DNA of 20,435 nt, from the NCBI GenBank assembly GCA_004151065.3, contig NWUY0300015005.1, positions 91,365 through 111,799 of the forward strand, written 5' to 3'. The notes beneath the pieces are model-generated. The model searched no databases. It was not told the origin of the DNA and was given only the letters and a program-made list of their open reading frames with translations. Each line of letters begins with the position of its first letter. Position 1 is the stretch's first letter. The DNA is from Larix sibirica. Its lineage: Eukaryota > Streptophyta > Pinopsida > Pinales > Pinaceae. The position numbers and the translations under genes are program-made. Of the stretch, positions 1 through 11,811 are shown piece after piece.

Positions 1-54
1 ATAACTGCACTAATACTGATTCACCCCCCTCTTAGTATTAAATCGATTCCAACA
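1..54 (+). repeat. Possible 3' tail of a copia-type LTR
   Basis: The stretch contains GATTCACCCCCCTCTTAG and ends in CCAACA at 54. A block of this kind (ATTCACCCCCCTCT followed by a pyrimidine-poor segment ending in ACA) is familiar at the U5 end of many plant Ty1/copia LTRs. No clear primer-binding site follows; the next bases, AAGGTTTG, are not a good match to initiator-Met tRNA. The remainder of the LTR would lie left of the window, so this is a pattern call only. Confidence 0.33.
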
Positions 55-585
55 AAGGTTTGTTTGAAAAATAATAAAGTGACTTTGCAAGGAATCCCAA
101 CAAGTTAATCTCTATAGTTCATGTTTTGTAACATTCAACGCCATTTAAAGTTGGGTACTTTGTAATATTGTCTACAAAAGGGATGTCTATAAGAATTGAG
201 TTCAACCATAGTTACTCTTATGAGCATGAGTTGCAAGTACTCATGGTCATATTAAGTATGACATTTGGTCGATTCCTCGACCTCATTGTCATCATATTGA
301 TGTTGGCAAAGCTTTAAGTAGTCAATGCTCATCATACTCACAAGTATCAAAAAATACTTGCATACTTGAGCTTTGACAAGTTTATGCAACTCTACGATTA
401 ACCCTAAGGCATCGCTAATTTTAACTTGATGAGGCAACCTTTAGAACACTTATCATACTTTTCAAACTTGAAATAATACATCTACAATTTTTTGCAAGGT
501 CTTCACACGAAAATGAGATTTCAAAGTAACTTGTAGATTAGCGAAGATTCACTAGTTTTTAATGAATTTCTTATATTATATTATA
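55..585. other. AT-rich spacer, no gene recognised
   Basis: I see no domain, RNA gene or convincing reading frame here. The longest frame, 61 codons on the minus strand (252-437), has no recognisable motif. Direct and inverted matches such as repeated CTCAT/TACTTG words around 215-370 are short and probably compositional. Confidence 0.5.
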
Positions 586-601
586 AATTCTATTTTGTAC
601 A
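586..601. repeat. Putative left target-site duplication of the LINE locus
   Basis: AATTCTATTTTGTACA matches AATTGTATTTTGTACA at 13639-13654 in 15 of 16 positions, including 11 consecutive bases. It sits just upstream of the LINE copy 1 leader, while the right copy follows the A-rich tail of LINE copy 2. Length and position suit target-primed integration of a LINE. The first two A bases of the right copy could belong to the tail. Confidence 0.42.
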
Positions 602-716
602 GGATAATATTAAGGTGATCAATAAGCACGTGAGAGTGGAATGCGAACTCTCAACTTGGAAGCTCCACTCTGCTCTCTTACTACAGTAAAAGACATTCCA
701 CTCTGCGACTCACACC

Positions 717-2232
717 ATGGGGCGGAGGGAAAACCCTTCCTTCTGGAACGTCGTTCTACAATCCAAGTTGTTGAGTGGGAAGCCCTCGGCAACGATGCTC
801 ACACCTCTTTCTGCATGGAAGGGGTTGGCAGTCTCAAAGAAGCAACCTACAACTAACCCTAAGTCGACAAAGGGCAACCACTCGATGACAAGACCTGATT
901 AAGCTGCAGTGGACTCTTATGGAAAGATAATGGAAGAAGAAGCTAACAAAAAAGCAACCCCGACTGTGGCTCAAATGCAAAACCAAACATCAACTCGCAG
1001 CGACACTAGGGTTTCTCATTATGGATGCCTACCCAAGACGATCACTATCCCAATCCTTGAAATAGCCTCATCCAAGATCGGGGAATACAATCAGTACATG
1101 AGAGATCACGCCCTCATCTGTAAATTCATGGGCTTCTAGTCTACAAAAAATCCCTACAAGGTTGGATTGCACACAAATGGAAGCCAAAAGGATATGTTGA
1201 TCTAAAATTGGGCTCAAAAGGCTTCTTCACCGCCATATTCTTCAATGCTGAGGACAGGGAACAGATAATCGATCAGGGGCCCTATTTCTTCAACAACTCT
1301 GAACTGTTCATGAGGCACTGGAAGGAAAACTAATGCCCCGAAAAGGAAGACTTTACAAAAGTGCCAGTGTGGGTTCGTCTATACTCTTTGCCTCAAGAAT
1401 ATTGGGATGAAGAAACCCTAATGGGAATAGGAAACACTATGGGTAAGTTCATCAAAATATTAGAAATAACCAAATGAGGGAGAAACACTTCCTATGCCAG
1501 GATCTGTGTTCAGATGAATGTCTCCAAACCCGTCTTAGAAGCCATAATCCTCAAATTTCAATATGAAGAATGGATCCAACCCCTAGTCTATGAACACATC
1601 CCATTCAGGTGCAGGCACTGTCATGAATATGGCCACCTATATCGGGACTATCCCAATATCCCACCACCTTCATCCCAACCAGTCAACCAACAGCACTCTA
1701 ATGATGAATTCACTTTGATCAACCACTGAAACAAAGTAGGGGCTAAACCCCAAGTGCACCAGAATGATCCAAAAGCTGTAGACCCCAACCACTTCACCGC
1801 CCTTGAGGAAATGGACATGGACCAAGGCCCAAAAAATCATATCAAACCAGCTAAGGCCATTCCAACTGACGAGGAGCAAGATCCAGACCAGATCAAGCAA
1901 GAAAATTGGACGCAACAGATGACAGAACCATGGAGGAGATAGAGACACCCGATCCCAACAAAGGAGAAGAAGATATGCACATCATAGACTATGAACTCCA
2001 GCAAATAGTCGAGACTTGTAAGAAATGCAATCTCAAGGAGATACCCTCCCCACACATCCCAATCATCAGGTGTGCTTTAAAAGAAGCTTGTAATCTCATG
2101 CCCCAAACCTCGGAAGCTCCTGGAAAATTGAATCCCAAGCTTGGCATACAACATGTCTCTTTACCAATACAAGCAACTAAGAAGGATCAGAAGAGAGGAC
2201 TCAAAAAAAATCAACAGCAGCGAGCAGAATGA
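717..2232 (+). pseudogene. LINE copy 1 ORF1 (DUF4283 + zinc knuckle), broken
   Basis: The ORF1 product of plant L1-like LINEs is an RNA-binding protein of the element's ribonucleoprotein. The chosen ATG at 717 has a strong context (ACCATGG) and opens a frame continuing to 1139 with one stop (TAA, 900-902). A frameshift near 1140 leads to a DUF4283-like stretch at about 1145-1500 that includes the word VPVWVRLYSLP. A knuckle follows near 1610: CRHCHEYGHLYRD then Y, where the last zinc-binding Cys appears replaced by Tyr (copy 2 keeps Cys there). In-frame stops follow TRHWKEN-like text near 1330 and at 1727-1729. The acidic, Gln/Lys-rich C-terminal part (1906-2232) ends in TGA, 82 bases before ORF2. 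Family assignment is strong; exact domain edges are estimates. Confidence 0.75.
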
Positions 2233-2314
2233 GGGGAAACCCTCATCGCCTCAGATAATCACAAATATATCATGGACTAGCTACATTCCCTCCTAGATTC
2301 TCAATAGTTTACTC

Positions 2315-5300
2315 ATGAAGATTATATCTTGGAACATTCGGGGGTTAGGAGGACAATCTGAAAAAAGAACCCTTCGATCCAGGATCAATAAAAAAAACCT
2401 GCTATTTTCTTCATCCAGGAAACCAAATGCTCTATATAACTCCTTTCGGCACTATCCACATTTTTCTGGAAGGGATTCCAATCAATCTCCTTTGACGCCA
2501 CTGGTTTAGTGGGAGGCCTTGCAATCCTTTGGATTAACCCCTCTCCAACTTTTTCTCTACCCCCCATTCCATCTCGGCCTCCTTCCAGAATGTCTCCTCG
2601 AATCTCAGTGGTATTCTCACCAATTTCTATGGACCTACCATTCGCTCTCTTAAACCATCTTTCATGTCTTCCCTGACTTACATTAAGAATCACCTGGTTC
2701 ATGACTCCTTATGGCTCGTTGGAGGTGACTTCAACCTAATATCCAGTACCCTAGAGAGAAAAGGTGGAACTGGATTTCTTGATGCTACTAGCCGTGATTT
2801 TGGCCCCCCCATTGCCTCCTTAGACTTCGTTGATATCCAACCAAAAAATGGCTCCTTCACTTGGAATTAAAAAAGGGGAGGTTTGCACCAAATTGCCTCT
2901 AGTTTGGACTGTTTACTCCTCTCAACCCCCTTTGTCAGAATAGACACTATCATTGACTCTATCATCCTACCAGGAGATAGTTCGGATAATTGGCCAATCA
3001 ACTTGGAAATAGATGAGTTCATCACAGCAAAAAATCACCCATTTCGGCTCAAATTTTTTTGGCTGGGGCATTCTAAATTCATGGACACCTTCACCAACTG
3101 GTGGGAGGAGACTCCAAGCAATGCAGGCTCAAAGATGTACAACTTGTAGCGGAAACTGAAAACAATCAAATCCAAGATTAAAATATGGAACAAAGAAGTC
3201 TTCAACAATATATTTGAGGCTAGGAAAAAGATAGATATTGAGATATCAAACCTCCAGCAAGAAGCCATCTCCTATAGATACACTGAAGACCTGCTTCAAA
3301 AAGAGATGTAACTTGAGAAAGACATCAATCAACGATTGGACCAGGAAGAAATTCTCTGGAGACAGAAATCAAGGATTAGATGGTTGAAGGAGGGGAAACA
3401 AAACTCTAAGTTCTTCCATGACTCCATGATCCAAATAAGATCCCACAACTACATAACCAAAGTCCAAGATGAAAGGGGAAACATTTTGACAAGGACGACA
3501 TTGTTGTAGAACTTGTCTCCTATCATAGTCAACTTCTCCAGAAAGAAAATCTAGAACGCAACTCTGTTATTTCCTCCATCATTCGGAATATACCAAGGCT
3601 GGCCACAAATGAACAAAATGAATATATAATGAAGCCTATCGCCTTGGATGAAGTTAGCTAGGAAATCAGATATATTCCCACTAACAAAGCCCCTGGCCCC
3701 GATGGATTTACTACTAACTTCTTCCAAAGTTGTTGGAAAATTATACAAAACGAATTCTGGGAAGCTGTTGAGCAGTACCGATAATGGTTTGTTGTTCTTC
3801 CATCCCTCAATTCAACCTTCCTCACTCTTGTTCCAAAAGAAGAGAATGTCACGCATCACAAAAAAATTTGGCCAATTGACCTCTATAATGTGGTCTACAA
3901 AATCAACACAAAAGTGATTTCCAACAAGCTAAAATCAATTATGCCACATCTCATCTCTGAAGAACAATCAGGCTATGTGGAAGGCAAGAAAATCCTGGAT
4001 GGTATCCTGGTGGCGCATGAATGATCCACACTCTCAGGAGAACGAAACAATTTGGTATGCTTCTTAAACTTGACCTATCGAAATATTTTGACAAAATATC
4101 CTAGATCTATATGAGGCAAAATCTCCTGGATTTTGGGTTTGCGGAAAAATGGTTCAACTGGATCCTTTTTTGTCACATAATCGACATTCTTTTCCATCCT
4201 TGTGAATGCCTCACCATCCCCTACCTTTCCTTCTCATAGAGGGATTAGGAAAGGAGACCCCCTTTCTCCTTTCTTCTTCATCCTTATGGTGGAAGGGATT
4301 AGGTAGATCTTTGAAAGATGCCATTCAATCCAATTATCTCACAGGAATCCGTCCTGCCAACGACACCCTCAAGAACTCACACCTATAATTTTTTTATGAT
4401 AAAATGCTCCTCTCCAAATCCTCCTTGAGAGAATCCCCATGTATAAGAATCCTTCTCTCCACTTTCCTCATTGCTTCTGGCCTCTCACTCAACAACGATA
4501 AATTTGAAATCTTCTTTCTGAATACCCCGATCCGTCTCCAAATGGCGATTACCCGCCTATTAAAATTTCACCGAATATCTCTTCCCTCAAAATACCTGGG
4601 ATCCCCCCTCACTGCCACCTCTTCCAAGCATGGAGCTTGGTCCCTTCTCATCCACAAAATGGAGAAGCATTTGGCCAATTGGTCTTTCCATTCTCTCAAC
4701 ATTGCAGGATGACTTGTACTTTTGAACTACGTCCTTCGTAGCATGAGCACTTACCTTTTCTCCATCCTTGCGACTCCTAAAACATTACTTAATGAGATTT
4801 TTTCACTACAAAGAACCTTCCTATGGGGAGGATCTAAATCTGTTGGGTGCAAATGGGCTCTAGCTGCATGGGACAAGCTCTGCAAGCCCAAACTTCTTGG
4901 AGGCTTGGGACTTCGTGATCTAGAACTCAAAAATAAAGCGATGATGGAAAAATCTGGTGGTGGTGGTTAACCAACTAGGATACCCTCTAGGAAAATATAT
5001 GGAAAGGAAAATATGCTCCCAACATCCCACATCAGGAGCTTATCTACTTGGACACAAGCCCCAAAGGCTCTCTCATCTGGAATGCTACTTGGAAGAATAA
5101 ACAACTCATTCAAGAGCATGCTTTTTGGGAAATTTGTGACATCACTACTGCTATTTTATGGGACAACTCTTGGTAGCAACTTCATAATCTCTCTATGCCA
5201 GGCTATCTCCACCCCCTAAGGAATATCACCTTCGAGGAGGGCCACTTCCTTGTGGATCACTTCTGGGAAACCAATGCAGACAACTCCCAATGGCGTCAAT

Positions 5301-6597
5301 GGAAAGATCATGGAGTCTGGCCAAACATTATGACTGATGAAGAGTGGCAGCTCTTTTGGGAAGAATTGCATGCTCGACAAATTACCAGCTAGGAGGGAAA
5401 GGATATTCTCCAATGGGGCTACTCTAGTAGTGGTACCTTCAATCTCAAGGAAGATTTTTCTCTCCTCCCAGGTTATGAACAAGAAAACCCCAACAAAATC
5501 TAGAAAAAAAATATGGAAGCATAACCTATGGCCAAAATTTTCAACTTTCCTATGGCTAGTTGCTTGGAAACGAATCCTTACTTGGGAAAAAATATTTAAG
5601 AAAGGATTTGAGGGACCATCCATGTGCTATTTATGTTGAGAAGCTGTGGAAAATCTTGAACATCTCCTCAGCACCTGCCACTTTAGCATGTAGCTTTGGG
5701 ACCTAGGAGTTGGATCCTTTCGCCAAACAGACCGCAACCCAAGCAGCATCATGAACACTCTTTCCAATTGGAGAGATCAATTCTCCTCCAATAACATTGT
5801 AAACAGGGCCTGGTAGCTATTTTTGGGATTTCTTCTCTGGGAGATACGGAAGGAACGAAATTGTAGAATATTTCAGAACTCCAGTCTTCCCATAGAACAA
5901 GTCTAGAAAATAATATAGGGGCTTATCCAAGAAACAATCAGCTCTGCCTAGTGGGATGTCACGGAATAGGATGGCTCTCCACAAGATATGGTGATTCTCA
6001 GAGCCTGGAAATTGCAACCATCGAACACTCCAAGCATTTAGCCTTATTGACCTCTCCACCCCTCAATCCCAAACACCTGCACTCCTCCATACTTTGGCTT
6101 CGTGAAGCTCAACTTTAATGGTGCAAGAAGGGGAAACCCAGGCCCTGTGGGATATGGAGGTGTATTTCGATATCATCAGGGTAACATCCTCTCGTTCTAT
6201 GTTGGCTTGATCGGAAAATATAGCATCATTGCGACAAAAATATTTTATATACTGAAAGGCATTCTCAGAGCCCGTGAAGTTCATTTTTCCAAAATCTAGT
6301 GGAAGGGGACTCCAATATTATGATCCACATCCTTAATAAGTTGCTTAAAGGTTACAAAAATTTTCAATTTTATCCAAGCTGGTGATTGGAAACAAAGCTT
6401 GATCTCCTCGCATCCATTCTTGATGGCTCCCAGGTCATTGTCACTCATCATATCAGACAGGATGCCAACAAGCTCATCAACAAACTAGCCTACTGGGGCA
6501 TCAATCATCCTTGAGCAGAGTGCAACCAGGATTGGAATATGCCTGGAAACGAGGCTGTCAAAGAGGAATGCCACCAAATCAACCTCCAAGATTCATT
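2315..6597 (+). pseudogene. LINE copy 1 ORF2 (EN-RT-zf-RVT-RNase H), broken
   Basis: ORF2 encodes the element's endonuclease/reverse transcriptase. It starts MKIISWNIRGLGG, the usual first strand of the AP-like endonuclease. An A-run near 2389-2396 then shifts frame before the ETK motif. The GDFN motif is present (Asp codon 2727-2729), but the SDH motif reads SDN (2982-2990). Reverse transcriptase follows: TNKAPGPDGFTT near 3680, SEEQSGYVEG near 3958, a ruined LDLS...FDK block near 4070, and GDPLSPFFFILMVEG near 4255. The catalytic FxDD site reads F-F-Y-D-K (4389-4403). A zf-RVT-like CYLC motif near 5623 precedes RNase H (6102 onward), where the first catalytic Asp is Asn (6117-6119). Stops and frameshifts occur every few hundred bases. 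Confidence 0.85.
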
Positions 6598-7165
6598 CCA
6601 TGGAAAATTTTAGGGGCTCATCTTAGCCCATGGACTAAATTTAGGGTTTTAAAATTTTAATGGGCTAATTTTTTATTAAACCCCCGTTAGGTACGATTAG
6701 CCGACATTTTATTTATTTATTTTTAATGAATAGGAGGTTAGCCCCAATTCGCCCTAAACAATCGCTAGGTAGCTCCCATTCGCCCTCGATTTCCAAAAAT
6801 GGAAGTTTCTAAGGGCTCTTTCACCTTCTATAGATCATTGAAATCCAATTTGAAGTTACACTCGTCCAGATTTTATGGGTTGAATCTCGTTTTGCAATTT
6901 TCTTATTATCCACATGAGAAGGGTAGTTGATTTTTTCTAACAAGAATTACAATGACCTATTTTCATCTAGGAGAGTTCTAAATCCCATTTCCTTATATCC
7001 AAAGTTTCCCCAAGAAACAAGGAGATTGTGAAGCTTGCGATCGACAATGTGACAATAACATTTTTGCGATTGTTTGGGCCATCATGCATATGAGAAGGGA
7101 GTTCATTCATAGCCATGTAGCCATGAATTTCCAAGGAGAAACTTGCTAAACAATTCCCAAGACTT
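6598..7165. other. Unassigned spacer between LINE copies
   Basis: Sequence begins abruptly where LINE copy 1 similarity ends and stops at an N. It contains an ATTTA/TTTA run (about 6706-6722) and a GGGCT/AGCCC-rich section (6610-6780) but no recognisable coding domain. A 90-codon minus-strand frame (6967-7239) crosses the N into LINE copy 2 and is not a gene. It could be an LTR or MITE remnant or unrelated host DNA joined here. Confidence 0.45.
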
Positions 7166-7166
7166 N
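7166..7166. other. Single N, likely assembly join
   Basis: LINE copy 2 similarity begins at the very next base (ATTGGGATGAAGAAACCC, matching copy 1 near 1404), in the middle of ORF1. An element edge falling exactly on an N suggests an assembly gap or join rather than a natural 5' truncation. Confidence 0.7.
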
Positions 7167-7963
7167 ATTGGGATGAAGAAACCCTAATGGGAATAGGAAA
7201 CACTTTGGGAAAATTCATCAGAAGCTCGAAAATAACCAAAACAGGAAGATATACTTCTTATGCTAGAATTTTCGTCCACATGAATGTTTCCAAACCCCTC
7301 CCGGAAGCAATTTGCCTCAACTTTCAAGATGAAGAATGGGTCCAACCCCTGAACTATGAACTATGGCCACCTATATCGAGATTGCTCCAATCTCCCACCA
7401 CCTCCACCTCAACCAGTGAACCAACAACAATCCAATGATGGGTTCACTTTAATCAACCACTGTAACAAAGGAGGAGCAAAACCCCAAGTGCAACTGGGAA
7501 ATCCAAAAGCTACTGACCCAAATCCCTTTTTCACCCTCGAGGAAGGATATGGATCAAAACCGAGAGGATCAGATCGAGCCAGACAAGGTTCCTCCAACCG
7601 AAGATGAATAAGATCCGGACCAGATCAAGCGGAGGACATTGGACCCTACAGAGGACAAAACCATGGAGAAATCAGAGGAACACAACCTCAATGATGGAGA
7701 GGAATATCTGCACATCACAGATCATGAACTCTAGAAAATTGTCGAGACCTGTAAGAAAGGTAACCTCAAGGAGACCCCCCCCCCCACATATCCCAACCAT
7801 AAGAAGAGCCTTACAAGAGGCCCGTAATCTTATGCCCTAGAACTCAGAAGCTCTTGCAAAATTGACTCCCAAGCTTGGCATACAACTGGCATCTTCACCA
7901 CCGCAAGCAACCAAGAGAATCAGAAGAGAGGGCGCAAAACAAATCAACGATTAGCAGAATTAG
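7167..7963 (+). pseudogene. LINE copy 2 ORF1, 5' truncated
   Basis: The fragment covers the last part of the DUF4283-like domain (WDEETLMGIGNTLGKFI onward), the remains of the zinc knuckle and the hydrophilic C-terminus. A deletion of 32 bases relative to copy 1 at about 7361 removes most of the knuckle, including its first two Cys, and shifts frame; the tail of the knuckle (YGHLYRDC) survives in the next frame at about 7356-7390. A run of 11 C at 7775-7785, where copy 1 has shorter C groups, adds another possible frame problem. The position equivalent to the copy 1 stop (TGA) reads TTA here, so the frame has lost its terminator. The N at 7166 hides the 5' part. Confidence 0.72.
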
Positions 7964-9718
7964 GGGAAACCCTTATTGCTTCAGGTAATCACATATCTCT
8001 AGCAGACTGGCTACAGTCCCTTCCCGCTTCTCAATAGTTTTTTTAATGAATATTTTATCTTGAAACATCTGAGGATTAGGAGGGAAATCCAAAAGAACAC
8101 TCTGATCTAAGATTAACCAAGAAAAACCCACCATAGTCTTCGTCCTGGAAACCAAATGCTCTACAGAACTTTTGACAGTGCTCTCAAATTACTGTTGTAA
8201 AGGTTTCCAATCAATAGCCATAGATGCCATCGATGCAGCGGGAGGCATGGTAATCCTTTAGGACCCTTCTCTGGTGCACCTCTCCAACTTCTTCTCAACC
8301 CCCCACTCCAACTCTGCCTCCTTCCAAACGGTTTCCTCCAATCTCCGTGGTTTTCTTACCAATGTTTACGGACCACCCATTCCTTCTCTCAAACCCTCTT
8401 TCGTGTCTTCTTTGTCCTACATTAAGAATCACCTGGTGCAAGACTCTTTCTGGCTCGTTGGGGGGGGCTTTAACCTAATCTCAAGCCCCTTGGAAAGAAA
8501 GGGAGGCACTAGTTGTCTTGACTTTGCAAGTCGTGCTTTTGGACTCCCCATTGCTTCCTTAGACTTAGTTGATATCCAACCAAAAAATGGTCCATTCACT
8601 TGGAATAACAAAAGGGGAGGTGTGCACCAAGTTGCCTCCAGATTGGATCGCTTCCTCCTCTCAACATCCTTTGTTAGGAAGGATGCTATCGTTGATATTC
8701 TCATTCTCCTATGAGCTAGTTCGAATCACTGGCCAATCTGTTTGGAAATAGATGAATTTATCACAGCAAAAAATCGCCCATTTCGGTTCAAAAAATTTTG
8801 GTTGGGGCATCTAGAATTCATAGATACTTTCCCCAGTTGATGGGAGGAGGCTCCTAGCAGCAATGGCTCAAAGATGTACAATCTGCAATAGAAGCTGAAA
8901 GTAATCAAAGCCAAGCTTAAAACCCAGAACAAAGAAGTCTTCGGCAACATCTTTGAGGCCAGGAAAAAGTTGGAGATCGAGTTGTCGGATCTCCAACAAG
9001 AAGTCATCTCCCACGGCCACACCGAAGACCTTCTCCAAAAAGAAAGAGAACTTTAGAATGCCATAAACAATCGACTGGACCAAGAAGAAATCCTTTGGAA
9101 GCAGAAATCAAGGATCAGATGGCTGAAAGAGGGGGAAAGGAATTCTAAGTTCTTCCATGAATCCATGATCCAAAGACAGGCCCACAATCGCATAACCAGA
9201 CTCCAGGATGAAAGGGGAAACATTCTAACCAAACAGGAAGACATTGCCGCAGAACTTGTCTCCTATCACAACCAACTTCTCCAAGAAGATGATCTGAATC
9301 GTACTGCTGCAATGGATTCCTTCATTCAGCACATCCCACAACTGGTCACAGACGAGCATAATGAATATCTTATGCAACACATCTCCCTGGAAGAAGTTAT
9401 TGAGGAAATTAGAGAGATGCCCACCAACAAGCCCCTGGCCCTGATGGCTTTACCACTGATTTCTTCCAAAGTTGTTGGAACATCATTCAAAAGGATGTCT
9501 GGGAGGCTATTAAAGAGTCTCTCCTACGGTCCGCCATTCTCCCAACCCTCAACGCCACTTTTCTCACTCTCGTTCCAAAAGAAGAGAATGCCTCGCTCCT
9601 CAGCAAATTTATCCCAATAACCCTCTGCAATGTCGTCTACAAGATCATCACAAAAGTTATTGCAAACAGGTTAAAATCAATTCTGCCACACCTCATCTCT
9701 GAAGAATAATCGGTCTAT

Positions 9719-10453
9719 GTGGAAGGACAACAAATTATGGTGGCACATGAAGCGATCCACACCCTCAAGAGCATGAAACAATATGGTATGCTTCTCAAAC
9801 TTGACTTGTCCAAGGATTTTGATAAAATTTCTTGGAACTATATGAGACAAAACCTCTTGGATTTTGGGTTTGCTAAACAATGGGTCAATTGGATCCTTGC
9901 TCTAACATCCTCGACATTCTTTTCCATCTTGGTGAATGGCTCACCATCCCCCACCTTTCCCTCTTTCAGAGGGATCGGACAGGGAGACCCCCTTTCTCCT
10001 TTCCTTTTCATCCTCATGGTGGAAGGGTTAAGTAGACCTGCGAAAGCAGCCACTCGGAGTAATGACCTCTCAGACATTCATCCTACCAACGATACCATTA
10101 AGGCCTCACACTTGCAGTTTGATGACGGCACGATGCTCCTTGCCAAAGCCTCCCTGAGAGAAGCCCGTTGTCTAGAGCACCTGCTCACCACCTTCTTAAC
10201 TGCTTCAGGCCTCTCCCTCAATAATGACAAATCTGAAATCTTCTTCCTAAATACATCGATTCATCTCCAAATGGAAATAACCAGACTGTTAAACTTTCGA
10301 CGGGGCTCTCTCCAATCCAAATACCTACCCCCCCCCTCACTGCCACCTCAACCAAGCATGGAGCTTGGTCCCTTCTCATTCACAAAATGGAGAAGCGTCT
10401 TTCCAACCGGTCTTTCCGTTCTCTTAACATTGCAGGCCGACTCGTCCCTCTGA
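9719..10453 (+). pseudogene. LINE copy 2 reverse transcriptase core (longest open piece)
   Basis: This 244-codon open piece holds the palm and fingers of the LINE reverse transcriptase. Visible blocks are LLKLDLSKDFDKISW (the LDLSKAFD-type motif with Ala changed to Asp), FRGIGQGDPLSPFLF, then HLQ followed by F-D-D-G-T at 10118-10132 and SGLSLNNDKSEIF. The usual F-x-D-D-T catalytic box has its second Asp replaced by Gly (10127-10129) and an extra Asp in the variable position. From about 10328 a C-run shifts the frame, so the last roughly 40 codons are out-of-frame text; the true frame resumes at 10387 with the MEKRLSNRSFRSLNIAGR segment. Confidence 0.8.
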
Positions 10454-11653
10454 ACTCTGTCTTGTGCAGTATGAGCACTTACCTTTTCTCCATCTTTGCG
10501 GCTCCCAAAAAATTCCTAAATGAGATTCGCTCGCTACAAAGAACCTTTCTTTGGGACGGATCTAAATCTACAGGGCGCAAATGGGCTCTGGTGGCCTAGG
10601 ACAAGTTGTGCAAACCCAAACTTCTTGGTGGATTGGGATTACATGATCCGGAACTGGAAAATAAAGCGATGATGGCAAAACTTTGGTGGTGGTGGCTAAC
10701 CAACCAAGATGCCCTTTGGGCAAAAATTTGGAAAGGAAGATATGCTCCTAACATCCCCCAACAAGAACTAATTCATTTGGAAACAAGCCCCAAGGGTTCT
10801 CTCATCTGGAATGCGACCTGGAAGAATAAACGACTCATACAAGATCATGCTTTTAGGGAAATATGGGATGGCACTACCGCCCTCTTTTGGGACGACTCTT
10901 GGCAGCAACTGTTGAAGCTCTCCTCGTCGGACTATATCCACCCCCTGAGGATTCTTACCTTAGAGGAGGGTCAATTCCTTGTGTCCCACTTCTGGAATAC
11001 CAACGTTGAGAACTTCCAGTGGTGACAATGGAAGGATCCTGGTGCCTGGCCAAACACCCTGACAAATGAACGACAGCTCTTCTGGGAGGAATTGCAGGCT
11101 AGACAAATTACTCGTCAGGATGAAGGATATACTCAGATGGAGCTATTCTAGCAGTGGCTCCTTCAACCTCAAAGAGGCCTACTCACTCCTAGCGGGCTAT
11201 GACTAGGATGACCTTGATAAAATCTGGAAGCAAAATCTCTGGCCGAAAGTCTCAACTTTCCTTTGCCTTGTGGCATGGAAACGTACTCTTACCTGGGACA
11301 TAATCCTTAAGAACGGCTTTGAGGGACCCTCCATGTGTTATTTATGCCGAGAAGCTTCGGAAGATCTAGAGCATCTACTCAGCACTTGTCACTTCAGCAG
11401 GCAACTTTGGGATCTTGGGGTTGGTGCATTTCACCAAACTGACTACAACCAAAACAACATCAACGACACCCTTTCCAATTGGAGAGATCAATTCTCCTCC
11501 AATAACATTGTAAACAGCGTCTGGCATCTTTTTTCCGGGATTCCTTCTCTAGGAGATGTGGAAGGAGAGGAATCGCAGAATCTTTTAGAACACCAGTCTC
11601 CCCATAGCCCAAATATGCAAAAAAATCAAGGTGCTTATCCAAGAAACTATTAG
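10387..11653 (+). pseudogene. LINE copy 2 RT C-terminal region and zf-RVT
   Basis: The text from 10387 (SLNIAGR..LNSVLCSMSTYLFS) to 10599 and from 10606 to 11025 (CKPKLLGGLGLHDPELENKA, WKGRYAP) is the typical C-terminal extension of plant LINE reverse transcriptase; a TAG at about 10597-10599 replaces what is TGG in copy 1. A TGA at 11023-11025 and further stops near 11148-11210 break it. The zf-RVT zinc-binding-like motif is readable from 11270: TFLC..WKRTLTW followed by C-x2-C-x8-H-x4-C (CYLC at about 11336). A frameshift near 11545 ends the true frame; copy 1 shows the same region in a different frame. Confidence 0.75.
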
Positions 11654-11811
11654 CACTGCCCAGTGGGATGCAGCAAATTGGGATGGCTCTCCACAAGATT
11701 TGGCGATACTCATAGCCTGGAAACTGCAACCATCAAATACACCAAGCAATCAGCCTCCTTGGTCAATCCCCCCCAAGCCCAAATGCTTGGGCTCCTCCAA
11801 AATTTGGATTC

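Larger units (their letters stand above)
602..6597 (+). mobile_element. L1-like LINE retrotransposon, copy 1 (decayed, 3' end lost)
   Basis: This is a non-LTR retrotransposon with the standard plant L1 order: leader (602-716), ORF1 with DUF4283-like and zinc-knuckle parts, and ORF2 with AP-type endonuclease, reverse transcriptase, zf-RVT and RNase H. Copy 2 downstream aligns along its length at an offset of about 5.71-5.77 kb, which fixes the element's frame. Similarity between the copies stops just after the shared words CCTCCAAGATTC / CCTCCAGGATTC near 6597 and 12305. No A-rich tail follows, so the 3' end was deleted or replaced. The left boundary is set only by the putative target duplication. 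Many stops and frameshifts show the copy is long dead. Confidence 0.85.

Noticed and set aside
252-437. 61-codon minus-strand frame
   Set aside because: No recognisable motif, biased AT-rich composition and no supporting context.
1670-1948. 92-codon hydrophobic minus-strand frame suggesting a membrane protein
   Set aside because: It is the complement of the LINE ORF1 C-terminus; the apparent hydrophobic stretches come from antisense of polar codons.
5216-5623. 135-codon minus-strand frame
   Set aside because: It lies antisense to LINE ORF2, whose plus-strand text matches copy 2, so it is a shadow.
6967-7239. 90-codon minus-strand frame
   Set aside because: It crosses the N at 7166 and the LINE edge, so it is a product of the join.
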